From JBAZKV01 sp964443545 (GTDB lineage: Bacteria > Margulisbacteria > WOR-1 > JAKLHX01 > JBAZKV01): a stretch of DNA of 52,233 nt. Position 1 is the first letter of the stretch; each line of letters begins with the position of its first letter. The DNA lies in contig CAYUCV010000007.1 in the NCBI GenBank assembly GCA_964443545.1, forward strand, positions 1 to 52,233, written 5' to 3'. Below, in pieces: positions 39,843 to 48,168 of the stretch. The position numbers were made by a program, and so were the translations under genes. Under the pieces are notes generated by a model, which saw nothing but the letters and a program-made list of their open reading frames with translations, had not been told where the DNA came from and did no database searches.

Positions 39843-41040
39843 AGTTAACATAGACACGGTTGAAATAATGAAGACACTGCCCCACCGCCATCCCTTCCTG
39901 CTCGTAGACAAGATAATAGAGCATGAGCCGAAAAAAAGAGCGGTTGGCATAAAGAATGTTACTTTTGACGAGAGTTTTTTTGCGGGACATTTCCCCGGCC
40001 TACCCGTGATGCCGGGAGTGCTTATTGTGGAGGCCCTTGCACAGGTCGGAGCCTGGGCGGTGCTGCTCCGGCCGGAGAACAAAGGGAAGGTCGCGTTCTT
40101 TGCCGGAATAGACAGTGTCAGGTTTAGAAAGCCGGTTGTTCCGGGTGATCAGTTGAGGCTGGAAGTCGAATTGTTAAAGGGAAGGGCAAATCTGCTAAAG
40201 ATGAAAGGCGTTGCCCTGGTAAACGGCTCCCCTGTCTGCGAAGGAGAGCTCATGTGCTCGTTAATCTCTCCTGCCCAGCAGCAAGAAACCTCGGCAGACA
40301 TTGACAGCACCGCAGTGGTCCATCCTACGGCAAAACTTGGCAAAGGGCTGTTCTCTCCCGTTGAAGAGGTGTTCCCCGGAGTTCATGAAAGGGCTTTTGT
40401 CGGCAAGAATGTAAAACTAGGCAAACGCGTACTAGTGTATCCTTTGGCTTATATCGGGGATAACTGCGAAATAGGCGACGACACTATCATACACCCCAAC
40501 ACCACTCTATACCCGAGGACCAGAATAGGAAAAAGGTGCATTATACATTCTGGCTGCGTCATAGGGGTGGACGGGTTCGGATTTGTCCAGGTCGGAGGAA
40601 AATTCGTCAAGGTCCCTCAGATAGGCAGGGTGGTTATCGAGGACGATGTCGAGATCTATGCCAATAACTGCATTGCCCGGGGAGCCATCGGGTCAACGGT
40701 TATCAAGCGCGGCACCAAGATAGACAACCTGAACCATATAGCCCACAATGTCGTGATAGGACGGGACTGCGCCATCACTTCGCAAAATGTGTTCGGGGGA
40801 AGTTCTTCTGTGGGAGATCGGGTCCAGATGTCGGGCCAGTGCGGAGTGGCGCCTCATGTGCATGTAGGGGATGACAGCATACTGATGGGCAGAGCGGGCG
40901 TAACAAAGAACTCCCCTCCCAAATCGGTGCTTCTGGGCTATCCCGCACAGGACCATGCCAAAGAACACCGCATTCTGGCTCTCATAAGAAAACTGCCCGA
41001 ACTTTTCGAGCGTATCAAGAAACTCGAAAAGGAAAAATGA
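39835..41040 (+). CDS. chimeric FabZ - LpxD fusion created at the duplication junction
   Basis: This 401-residue frame has a full FabZ hotdog domain (HRHPFLLVDK with the active His, HFPGLPVMPGVLIVEALAQ with the active Glu; residues 1-145) and the linker and first repeat of LpxA (to about residue 170). It then switches at 40345 in frame into LpxD from its residue 85 to the end. The LpxD part keeps its beta-helix and catalytic His but lacks the uridine-binding domain. The join uses a GGG shared by both parents. If the junction is real, this is a new fusion enzyme; if not, it is an assembly product. Confidence 0.85.
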   Translation: MPEVNIDTVEIMKTLPHRHPFLLVDKIIEHEPKKRAVGIKNVTFDESFFAGHFPGLPVMPGVLIVEALAQVGAWAVLLRPENKGKVAFFAGIDSVRFRKPVVPGDQLRLEVELLKGRANLLKMKGVALVNGSPVCEGELMCSLISPAQQQETSADIDSTAVVHPTAKLGKGLFSPVEEVFPGVHERAFVGKNVKLGKRVLVYPLAYIGDNCEIGDDTIIHPNTTLYPRTRIGKRCIIHSGCVIGVDGFGFVQVGGKFVKVPQIGRVVIEDDVEIYANNCIARGAIGSTVIKRGTKIDNLNHIAHNVVIGRDCAITSQNVFGGSSSVGDRVQMSGQCGVAPHVHVGDDSILMGRAGVTKNSPPKSVLLGYPAQDHAKEHRILALIRKLPELFERIKKLEKEK

Positions 41041-42218
41041 AAATCGCGGTCTTTTCCGAATCCTACAAACCCTATATCAGCGGCGTTACCAGATCGATCG
41101 AGACATTCGAAAAAGAACTGCTGAAACTGGGCCATGAGGTCTATATATTTGCTCCGGATTATCCCGGCCACAAGGACGGCAGCAGCAGGATAATAAGGTT
41201 CCCCTCTCTTCCAACAAAATATCCCGGTTTCAGGATCGCCGTTCCTTTGATTCGCCTTATCCCGAACATAAAATTTGATGTGATACATTCTAACTCGATG
41301 TTCCAGCTGGGCGCTCTTGCAATGTTCTATGCGAGAAGAAAGAAGGTCCCTTTCGTCTTTACTTTTCACACCATGTTCACGGAATACCTCCACAATGTTC
41401 CGCTTCCCCGGACTCTTTCGGTAAAAGTTGTTTCTTTCTTGATAAGGTCTTTTTGCAACAGATGCAGCCGAGTGATCGTTCCCACGGCAGTTACTAAGAA
41501 ATATCTTGAGGGATTTGGAGTAAAAGCCCCGGTCGATGTCCTTGCCTCCGGAATAGACATGGAGCTGGCAGGCAGGGCATCTGCCCTGGGGATTAGGAAA
41601 GAGTTGTGCATATCAGAAACTGCCCCTGTTCTTATATATGTGGGACGGCTTTCAAAAGAAAAGAATATTCCGTTTTTGTTTGAGGCGTTTAAAATTGTAT
41701 TGGGTGCGTTTGATCCTGTAGTGGCGCATCGCGATACGCCCCACTTATTGATCGTCGCGGGCGGCCCCCTGGAAAAGGAATACAAACAAATGGTGAAAGA
41801 CACGGGTATTTCAAAAAATGTCGTCTTTGCCGGACAAAAAGCGTATCCGGAGGTGCTCAATTATTACAAGGCATCCGACCTTTTTGTTTTTGCCTCAACG
41901 ACCGAAACTCAGGGGCTTGTTGTGGCCGAAGCCAAGGCGTGCGGACTTCCTGCGGTAGCACTTGACGCACAGGGTATCTCCGAGTGCATTCATGACGGAG
42001 AAGACGGATATCTGGTGGGCGCGTCAACTAAAGGCGACAGGAAAGAGCTGCTTGAAAAGTTTGCGGACAGGATATTGTCACTTATAAAAGATGGGGAGCT
42101 GCGGCGGACCTTTTCTCTTAACGCTTTAAAGAGCGCCTCAACTGAATTCTCTTCCTCCGTCCTTGCAAAGAAACTCGAGTTAATATATAATCTTGTATCT
42201 GAAAGGGGGAAATCATGA
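41037..42218 (+). CDS. glycosyltransferase family 4 (copy 2)
   Basis: Identical in protein sequence to the gene at 37132-38313, part of the tandem duplication. It overlaps the chimeric FabZ-LpxD gene by four bases, just as copy 1 overlaps lpxD, so operon coupling is preserved. See copy 1 for motifs. Confidence 0.9.
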   Translation: MKIAVFSESYKPYISGVTRSIETFEKELLKLGHEVYIFAPDYPGHKDGSSRIIRFPSLPTKYPGFRIAVPLIRLIPNIKFDVIHSNSMFQLGALAMFYARRKKVPFVFTFHTMFTEYLHNVPLPRTLSVKVVSFLIRSFCNRCSRVIVPTAVTKKYLEGFGVKAPVDVLASGIDMELAGRASALGIRKELCISETAPVLIYVGRLSKEKNIPFLFEAFKIVLGAFDPVVAHRDTPHLLIVAGGPLEKEYKQMVKDTGISKNVVFAGQKAYPEVLNYYKASDLFVFASTTETQGLVVAEAKACGLPAVALDAQGISECIHDGEDGYLVGASTKGDRKELLEKFADRILSLIKDGELRRTFSLNALKSASTEFSSSVLAKKLELIYNLVSERGKS

Positions 42219-42952
42219 AGAAGATCTTTGTTTCCTTGTTTGTCTGCCTTGCTTTGTTGAGCAGTGCTTCTTTTGCCTTTCAAACAACCTCTCTGACGGG
42301 CTCAACGGGCCTAATCAGGATGCCATCGGGAGATGTCCTTAAGGCAAAGGACTGGGACCTTGGGATAGACTATATTTTTGATAATTCATCCGCTACGGCA
42401 ATTACCTCCGGCACCGATCTGCGCGGCAGTTGGTCATATAAGGCCAACTTTGGGGCCGATATGGGACCGAACAACGGCCTGGAATTAGGATTCGTCGGAA
42501 GGACAGAAAAGGTGACCAACAGGTTCAAAGAAGGCGTTTTTATCAACATCAAATACGGAATGGCCAGCTCAAGCGACAGGGATGCGCTTCATATGGCCAT
42601 AGGAGTCGAAAATCTAACTTCTTCTCAGGAATCCGATGTTTATATGGTAGCTACCAAGTATTTTAACAGCGGGCTAGGCCTTCACTTTGGAGCAATGTTC
42701 GACTTCCCGGACTACAACAGGTTTAGGCCCCTTGGCATGCTGGGCATTACTTCTCCTGTCGGAGCAAAAAACCTTATAGCCATGGCCGAGGCTTTTGCGG
42801 GAGAGAGCGTGTTCCAGTTGAACGCCGGTCTGCGGTATGACCTGGCAAGGTCTTTTTCGATCAATGTCAGAGGTTTGAATGTAACCAACAGCCCCAACGC
42901 CAAAGAGACCCAGAGTTTTAGCGCAGGTATCTGCTTGACCAGCCCGTTCTAG
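42215..42952 (+). CDS. outer-membrane beta-barrel protein (copy 2)
   Basis: Identical to 38310-39047, with the same signal peptide and C-terminal phenylalanine. Part of the tandem duplication. Confidence 0.75.
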   Translation: MKKIFVSLFVCLALLSSASFAFQTTSLTGSTGLIRMPSGDVLKAKDWDLGIDYIFDNSSATAITSGTDLRGSWSYKANFGADMGPNNGLELGFVGRTEKVTNRFKEGVFINIKYGMASSSDRDALHMAIGVENLTSSQESDVYMVATKYFNSGLGLHFGAMFDFPDYNRFRPLGMLGITSPVGAKNLIAMAEAFAGESVFQLNAGLRYDLARSFSINVRGLNVTNSPNAKETQSFSAGICLTSPF

Positions 42953-43747
42953 ATGCGCCAAAAAACCATCAAAAGCCCTGTTTCCCGCAAGGGAGCAGGG
43001 CTTCATAGTGGAAAAGAGTGCTTCTTGCAACTTCTCCCTGCAAAGGAGAACAGCGGGATCTGTTTCTTGTCCGGGAAAGACCGCGTCAGAGCCCTTGCTT
43101 CTTCTGTAACAGGCACCCAAAGAGGGACCTCTCTGGGGCCGCTTATGACGGTAGAACACCTTCTTGCCGCCGCTTACGGGCTCGGCATTACCAATCTGGA
43201 TGTGAGGCTTGACGGGACAGAACCTCCCGCCTTTGACGGCAGCGCACTCGAATATGTGGGAATGATAAAAGAGGCGGGTGTTCTGGAGCAGGAGGCAAAA
43301 GCCCCTCTTGTTGAAATAGAAAAGGAGTTTAGAATTGAAGAGGAGGGGGCTTCCATAACCGCTGCTCCTTACGAAGGGTTTATAATTGAGTGCAAGCTTG
43401 ATTTCCCGGCTTCTTTTGTCGGGAAACAATCGGCCCGGTTCGATGGTCTATCTGACGATTTTGAAAAAGAGATCGCCCCTGCCAGGACTTTTGGCTTTCT
43501 GGAAGAAGCCGAAAGACTAAAGGCTGCAGGGCTTGCCCTTGGGGCTTCTTTTGATAATACTGTTGTCATCCTTAAAGACAGCTATTCCTGCCCTCTCCGG
43601 TTCCCGAATGAGTTGGCAAGGCACAAAATTCTAGATATAATGGGAGATATCGCCCTTTCCGGAAAAAGAATAAAGGGAAGGATAATCTCTGAAAAGGCCG
43701 GGCACAGGCTCAATACTAAGCTTGCAGAAAGGATACTTAATGCCTGA
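42953..43747 (+). CDS. lpxC: LpxC (copy 2)
   Basis: Identical to 39048-39842 and part of the tandem duplication. Because LpxC controls the committed step and its dose is tightly regulated in well-studied diderms, two intact copies would matter if the duplication exists in the cell. Confidence 0.93.
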   Translation: MRQKTIKSPVSRKGAGLHSGKECFLQLLPAKENSGICFLSGKDRVRALASSVTGTQRGTSLGPLMTVEHLLAAAYGLGITNLDVRLDGTEPPAFDGSALEYVGMIKEAGVLEQEAKAPLVEIEKEFRIEEEGASITAAPYEGFIIECKLDFPASFVGKQSARFDGLSDDFEKEIAPARTFGFLEEAERLKAAGLALGASFDNTVVILKDSYSCPLRFPNELARHKILDIMGDIALSGKRIKGRIISEKAGHRLNTKLAERILNA

Positions 43748-45035
43748 AGTTAACATAGACACGGTTGAAATAATGAAGACACTGCCCCACCGCCATCCCT
43801 TCCTGCTCGTAGACAAGATAATAGAGCATGAGCCGAAAAAAAGAGCGGTTGGCATAAAGAATGTTACTTTTGACGAGAGTTTTTTTGCGGGACATTTCCC
43901 CGGCCTACCCGTGATGCCGGGAGTGCTTATTGTGGAGGCCCTTGCACAGGTCGGAGCCTGGGCGGTGCTGCTCCGGCCGGAGAACAAAGGGAAGGTCGCG
44001 TTCTTTGCCGGAATAGACAGTGTCAGGTTTAGAAAGCCGGTTGTTCCGGGTGATCAGTTGAGGCTGGAAGTCGAATTGTTAAAGGGAAGGGCAAATCTGC
44101 TAAAGATGAAAGGCGTTGCCCTGGTAAACGGCTCCCCTGTCTGCGAAGGAGAGCTCATGTGCTCGTTAATCTCTCCTGCCCAGCAGCAAGAAACCTCGGC
44201 AGACATTGACAGCACCGCAGTGGTCCATCCTACGGCAAAACTTGGCAAAGGGGTCCGGATCGGGGCTTACAGCATAATAGGCGAAGATGTCGAGATCGGC
44301 GACAACACTATGATAGGCACCAGCGTGGTCATCTCCCGGTGGGCCAAGATAGGCAAAGACTGCAGGATCAGCCACGGGACAACGATAGGGACCCCGCCCC
44401 AGGACCACAAATACAGGGGCGAAAAGAGCTGGGTCGTGATTGGGGACAGATGTCAGATAAGAGAGTTCGTTACCATACACCTTCCTACCGGAGAAGGCAA
44501 CACTACCAGGATCGGCAATGATGTAATGATCCAGATCTATTCCCACATTCCCCACAACGCAAATATCGGGAACAATGTTGTCATCGCCGGCTATGTAGCA
44601 ATGGCGGGACACGCCCAGATAGATGATTACGCTATCATCGGAGGCATGACCACAATACATCAGTTCGTAAGGATAGGGAAAATGGCAATGATAGGAGGAA
44701 ATTCCAGGATAGCTAAGGATATTCCTCCATTTATGCTGGCGGAAGGCAATCCGATGCAGGTTAGGGCCCTTAATTCCGTTGGCCTGATGCGCCGGGGGGT
44801 CAGCGCAGAGTCGCAAAATGAACTTAAAAAGGCTTTCAAAATATTGTTCAAGTCCGGGCTCAACCTGACGCAGGCGGTCTTTGAAATGAAGAAAAAGCTT
44901 AATGTCTCGTATCCGGAGATCTCCTATCTTATTGAGTTCCTTGAGCAGGAAACCGACCGCGGCATACTTAAGAAGATGGAAGCCTCGGACAACGACGACC
45001 TGCTTTTGCCGGACCTGCCAGAATTGGGAATTTAG
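43740..45035 (+). CDS. bifunctional FabZ - LpxA fusion
   Basis: A 431-residue two-domain protein. Residues 1-145 are a 3-hydroxyacyl-ACP dehydratase (HRHPFLLVDK, HFPGLPVMPGVLIVEALAQ). Residues about 160-431 are UDP-N-acetylglucosamine acyltransferase, a hexapeptide beta-helix (HPTAKLGKGVRIGAYSIIGE), with the catalytic His in HIPHNANIGNNVVIAG and a C-terminal helical domain. The linker is only about 15 residues and has no start codon with a Shine-Dalgarno, so the two domains are made as one chain. Both use 3-hydroxyacyl-ACP, so fusion may balance fatty acid and lipid A synthesis. ATG 43740 is used; an in-frame ATG at 43722 adds six residues. Confidence 0.9.
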   Translation: MPEVNIDTVEIMKTLPHRHPFLLVDKIIEHEPKKRAVGIKNVTFDESFFAGHFPGLPVMPGVLIVEALAQVGAWAVLLRPENKGKVAFFAGIDSVRFRKPVVPGDQLRLEVELLKGRANLLKMKGVALVNGSPVCEGELMCSLISPAQQQETSADIDSTAVVHPTAKLGKGVRIGAYSIIGEDVEIGDNTMIGTSVVISRWAKIGKDCRISHGTTIGTPPQDHKYRGEKSWVVIGDRCQIREFVTIHLPTGEGNTTRIGNDVMIQIYSHIPHNANIGNNVVIAGYVAMAGHAQIDDYAIIGGMTTIHQFVRIGKMAMIGGNSRIAKDIPPFMLAEGNPMQVRALNSVGLMRRGVSAESQNELKKAFKILFKSGLNLTQAVFEMKKKLNVSYPEISYLIEFLEQETDRGILKKMEASDNDDLLLPDLPELGI

Positions 45036-45039
45036 GCAC

Positions 45040-46182
45040 ATGATCAAGGTCATGCTAAGCACCGGGGAGGTGTCGGGAGATATTCACGCCTCTTTTTTGG
45101 CCGCAGAACTGCTAAAGCTCAACCCCTCGGTAAAACTATTTGGCATGGCCGGGGAAAGATGCCGCGCAGCCGGGGTTGAGACACTGCTGGACCTGAGCTC
45201 AAAGGGCACTGTAGGTATCACCGAAGTAATAAGGTTCCTTCCTTCCATATTGCTTGCCTATTTCAGGATGAGGGCTGTCATGAAAAGGGAAAGGCCCGAC
45301 CTTCTGCTTCTGGTAGACTATCAGGGCTTCAACATGCTGCTGGCACATTATGCGAAAAAACTCGGGATAAGGACCGTCTACTATATTGCTCCTCAGGAAT
45401 GGCTTTGGGGAACTTCAAAAGGGGTCAAAAAAGTGGCTTCTACTCTTGACAGGATCCTTGCCATCTTTGAGCGGGAAGCAGAAGAGTACAAGAAAGCGGG
45501 GGCAAATGTGTCATATGTAGGGAACCCCAATCTAGACACCATAAAGCTATCGCTGGACAAGTCCGCCTTTTGCAGAGCTTACTCGCTTAACCCCAGTTTT
45601 CCTATAATAGGCCTGTTCCCGGGAAGCCGCCTGCACGAGATAAGAGGCCTTCTGCCTATCTTTCTTAGGGCTGTAGAGCTCATACGGTCAAAAGTGCCGA
45701 ATGCCCAGTTCCTTCTTTCGGTTTCAAGCGGCCAGTTCTCAAAAGAGATAGAAAAGCTCGCCGGGCCCTGCGGGCTCCGTCTGGTGCACGGCAAAAGCCA
45801 TGACATTTTGAGCGCGGCCAATGTTTCGCTTGCTGCATCTGGGACCATTACCATGGAAGGAACGATCCTCGGGGCTCCCATGGTAATGGCATACAGAATA
45901 TCCGCGATCTCCGAGTTCATTGGAAAAAGGCTGCTTAAGGTCCGCCTCCCCTACTATTCCATGACCAATCTGCTTGTGGGCTCCGAAGTTATCCCGGAAT
46001 TCGTCCAGGACAAGGCCACACCCCAAAACCTTGCGGCAAAGGCGATCGAGCTGCTTACCGACAAGGAAAGCGCGGCTAGAATGCGCGCCGGATATGCACA
46101 GGCCTTAAAAAAATTCGGGTCTCCGGGCGCAGTTAAGCTTGCAGCGCAGATTGTTAACAGCGAATTAAAGGGGAAGGTCTGA
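45040..46182 (+). CDS. lpxB: lipid A disaccharide synthase LpxB
   Basis: A 380-residue GT19 enzyme that joins UDP-diacylglucosamine and lipid X. It begins VMLSTGEVSGDIHAS (family motif SAGExSGD), then YYIAPQEWLWG, SYVGNPNLD, LFPGSRLHEIRGLLPIF (nucleotide-binding loop) and ASGTITMEGTILGAPMVMAY near residue 270. It starts at ATG 45040, five bases after the fabZ-lpxA stop; longer in-frame extensions overlap that gene and lack similarity. Its stop overlaps the rseP start. Confidence 0.95.
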   Translation: MIKVMLSTGEVSGDIHASFLAAELLKLNPSVKLFGMAGERCRAAGVETLLDLSSKGTVGITEVIRFLPSILLAYFRMRAVMKRERPDLLLLVDYQGFNMLLAHYAKKLGIRTVYYIAPQEWLWGTSKGVKKVASTLDRILAIFEREAEEYKKAGANVSYVGNPNLDTIKLSLDKSAFCRAYSLNPSFPIIGLFPGSRLHEIRGLLPIFLRAVELIRSKVPNAQFLLSVSSGQFSKEIEKLAGPCGLRLVHGKSHDILSAANVSLAASGTITMEGTILGAPMVMAYRISAISEFIGKRLLKVRLPYYSMTNLLVGSEVIPEFVQDKATPQNLAAKAIELLTDKESAARMRAGYAQALKKFGSPGAVKLAAQIVNSELKGKV

Positions 46183-47225
46183 TGATAACCTCCGTACTGG
46201 CCTTCTGTTTCGTTTTTTTGGTGGTTGCGCTGGCTCACGAAGCAGGACACTTCCTGTGGGCAAAAAGGGCCGGAATAAGGGTGCTTGAGCTCGGCATAGG
46301 CTTTGGCCCGCGGCTGTTCTCTTTTAAGAAGAACGGCACTGTCTATTCTATAAACCTGTTCCCGGTGCTGGCTTTTGTTAGGCTGGCCGGGATAGACGAG
46401 GAAGGGGCCGAAGAAAAGGATTGCCCTCCCGAAGAAAGATATTCGTCAAAGCCTCCGCTGGAAAAATTCAAGTCTATCTGCGCCGGCCCCATTGCCAATC
46501 TCGTGCTTGGCATACTTATTTTTGCTTTTCTTTCCAATGTATACGGCCTGCCGGAAACATCCTCCAGAATAGCCTCTGTGTCCGCCGGCTCTCCTGCCGC
46601 GGCCGCCGGGATAAAGCCGGGGGACATTCTGTTGTCCGCGGACGGGCTTAGAGACAGCAACCCTCTGGCAATGGTAAATGTGATACATAAAAGTGCTGGC
46701 AAAAAGATCGGGATAGAGGTCTTGAGGAACGGCGATCCTGTGAAGCTTGCGGCTATTCCAAAATATGACGAAAGATATAAGGTCGGCCTGCTCGGATTCG
46801 CCCTGGAAGTAGAAAGGAAGAAGACCGGGATTTTGTCCTCTTTCTGGGCAGGGGCCAAAAAAACCTATGAGATCTCTGCCGGTATCCTGTTCATCCTGGG
46901 GCAGTTGATCACCGGAAAAATGTCCGTTGCCGGGCTGGCCGGCCCGCTCGGGATAGCTCAGTTCAGCGGGCAGGCGGCCTCGCAGGGGTTCTATTCATTA
47001 ATGTTCTTTATAGGGCTTATCAGCGTCAATCTGGGCATTTTTAATCTGCTTCCTCTGCCGGCCCTTGACGGGGGCAGGCTGGTCTTTATACTTATCGAAG
47101 CTGTCAGGGGAAAGCCTATTCCAATAGAGCAGGAGAATAAGATCCATCAGTGGGGCTTGATCGCTCTTCTGGCCTTGGCCGCTGTAGTATCTGTGAACGA
47201 TCTTTTCAGGATACTTAAAAAATGA
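46182..47225 (+). CDS. rseP: RseP/SpoIVFB-type site-2 zinc metalloprotease
   Basis: A 347-residue intramembrane protease. The zinc-binding HEAGH is in the first transmembrane helix (H19, E20, H23), a PDZ domain occupies about residues 115-185 (GSPAAAAGIKPGDILLSADG), and the third zinc ligand is in the C-terminal membrane motif NLLPLPALDGGRLVFI (about 290-305). Four transmembrane helices are predicted by eye. In other diderms it activates envelope-stress sigma factors or clears signal peptides. Its place at the end of the lipid A operon is common. It starts at ATG 46182, overlapping the lpxB TGA. Confidence 0.92.
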   Translation: MITSVLAFCFVFLVVALAHEAGHFLWAKRAGIRVLELGIGFGPRLFSFKKNGTVYSINLFPVLAFVRLAGIDEEGAEEKDCPPEERYSSKPPLEKFKSICAGPIANLVLGILIFAFLSNVYGLPETSSRIASVSAGSPAAAAGIKPGDILLSADGLRDSNPLAMVNVIHKSAGKKIGIEVLRNGDPVKLAAIPKYDERYKVGLLGFALEVERKKTGILSSFWAGAKKTYEISAGILFILGQLITGKMSVAGLAGPLGIAQFSGQAASQGFYSLMFFIGLISVNLGIFNLLPLPALDGGRLVFILIEAVRGKPIPIEQENKIHQWGLIALLALAAVVSVNDLFRILKK

Positions 47226-47257
47226 TAGTCGGTCTGCAACAGAAATACTCTTAATTT

Positions 47258-48091
47258 CTACTGTATTTCTATGCTTTTAATACAGTTCTTCATCAGCATT
47301 GCCACGGTCATCAGGCCAATGCCTCCCGGCACGGGAGTAATAAAGGAGCATTTATCCTTTACTCCTTCGAAGTCAACATCCCCTACCAGTCCTGATTCGA
47401 GCCTGTTCATTCCGACATCAAATACAGCAGTGCCCTCTTTTACCATGTCCGCTGTCAGGAATTTGGGCCTGCCTATGGCAACAACAATAATATCCGCTGC
47501 TTTTGTAAAGGACTTTATATCCTTTGTCCTTGAGTGGCATATTGTAACGGTGGCATGCTCCTTCATGAGCATCTGGGCTATCGGCTTGCCCACAATATTG
47601 CTGCGGCCAATAACCACTGCGTTCTTGCCTTTAAGGTCGATCTTTGAAGAGTGGATCATTTCCATGATGCCCGACGGTGTACATGGATAGAAATAGGGCT
47701 CCTGTCCCAGGAGCAGTTTCCCCATGTTCAAAGGATGCAGCCCGTCAACATCTTTTTTTGGTGATATTTGAGCCAAAATTCTATCGGCATTAATATGGCC
47801 CGGCAATGGGAGTTGGACCAATATCCCGTTTATTCCAATATCTTCGTTCAATTCTTTTACCAGTTCAGCAAGCTCCTGCTCTGCTGTGTTGCCTGGCAGC
47901 TTTTTTACAACAGACCTGATCCCCACCTCAACCGCTGATCTTTCCTTGGACCCAACATAAACTTTTGATGCCGGGTCATCCCCTACCAGAACTACCGCCA
48001 GCGATGGTTTTTTGCCTATTTTAGCCAATTTACTGCGCAGAGCTTCCTTAATATTTCCCGCCAAATCCTTGCCGCTTATGATAGTCGCCAT
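47258..48091 (-). CDS. folD: methylene-THF dehydrogenase / methenyl-THF cyclohydrolase
   Basis: A 277-residue bifunctional enzyme of one-carbon metabolism. It has the catalytic YVGSKERSAVEVGI region with a lysine, GILVQLPLPGHI, the block PKKDVDGLHPLNMGKL and the NADP-binding signature VVIGRSNIVGKPIAQML, ending with ITPVPGGIGLMTVAML. AAGGAG lies before ATG 48091. It is convergent with rseP and followed upstream by the parS pair. Confidence 0.95.
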   Translation of the reverse strand: MATIISGKDLAGNIKEALRSKLAKIGKKPSLAVVLVGDDPASKVYVGSKERSAVEVGIRSVVKKLPGNTAEQELAELVKELNEDIGINGILVQLPLPGHINADRILAQISPKKDVDGLHPLNMGKLLLGQEPYFYPCTPSGIMEMIHSSKIDLKGKNAVVIGRSNIVGKPIAQMLMKEHATVTICHSRTKDIKSFTKAADIIVVAIGRPKFLTADMVKEGTAVFDVGMNRLESGLVGDVDFEGVKDKCSFITPVPGGIGLMTVAMLMKNCIKSIEIQ

Positions 48092-48117
48092 TAGTTTTCT
48101 CCTTAGCTACTTATAGA

Positions 48118-48133
48118 TGTTTCACGTGAAACA
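48118..48133. promoter_or_regulatory. parS site (ParB binding), perfect 16-bp palindrome
   Basis: TGTTTCACGTGAAACA matches the well-known bacterial parS sequence exactly. It lies in the folD-mnmE intergenic space about 3.5 kb from the DnaA boxes, where ParB would load for chromosome segregation. Confidence 0.9.
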
Positions 48134-48149
48134 TTGCCCAAACCAAAAA

Positions 48150-48165
48150 TGTTTCACGTGAAACA
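48150..48165. promoter_or_regulatory. second parS site
   Basis: An identical TGTTTCACGTGAAACA centred 32 bp (about three helical turns) from the first, ending three bases before the mnmE stop codon. Confidence 0.9.
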
Positions 48166-48168
48166 TTT

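Larger units (their letters stand above)
36440..40344. repeat. 3905-bp tandem duplication, copy 1
   Basis: This segment (lpxD from codon 85, GT4, outer-membrane protein, lpxC, fabZ and the first 25 codons or so of the lpxA part) is repeated immediately downstream. The lines I compared, and the identical encoded proteins, show no difference. The period is 3905 bp everywhere I checked it. Confidence 0.95.
40345..44249. repeat. 3905-bp tandem duplication, copy 2
   Basis: This is the second copy of 36440-40344. The shared identity ends with GGG at 44250-44252, matching GGG at 36440-36442 and 40345-40347. The junction therefore has 3 bp of microhomology, and there is no insertion sequence or long repeat at the ends. 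Confidence 0.95.

Noticed and set aside
47241..47270. AGAAATAC / GTATTTCT inverted repeat between rseP and folD as a terminator
   Set aside because: The stem is short and AT-rich with a 14-base loop and overlaps the folD stop codon; too weak to call.
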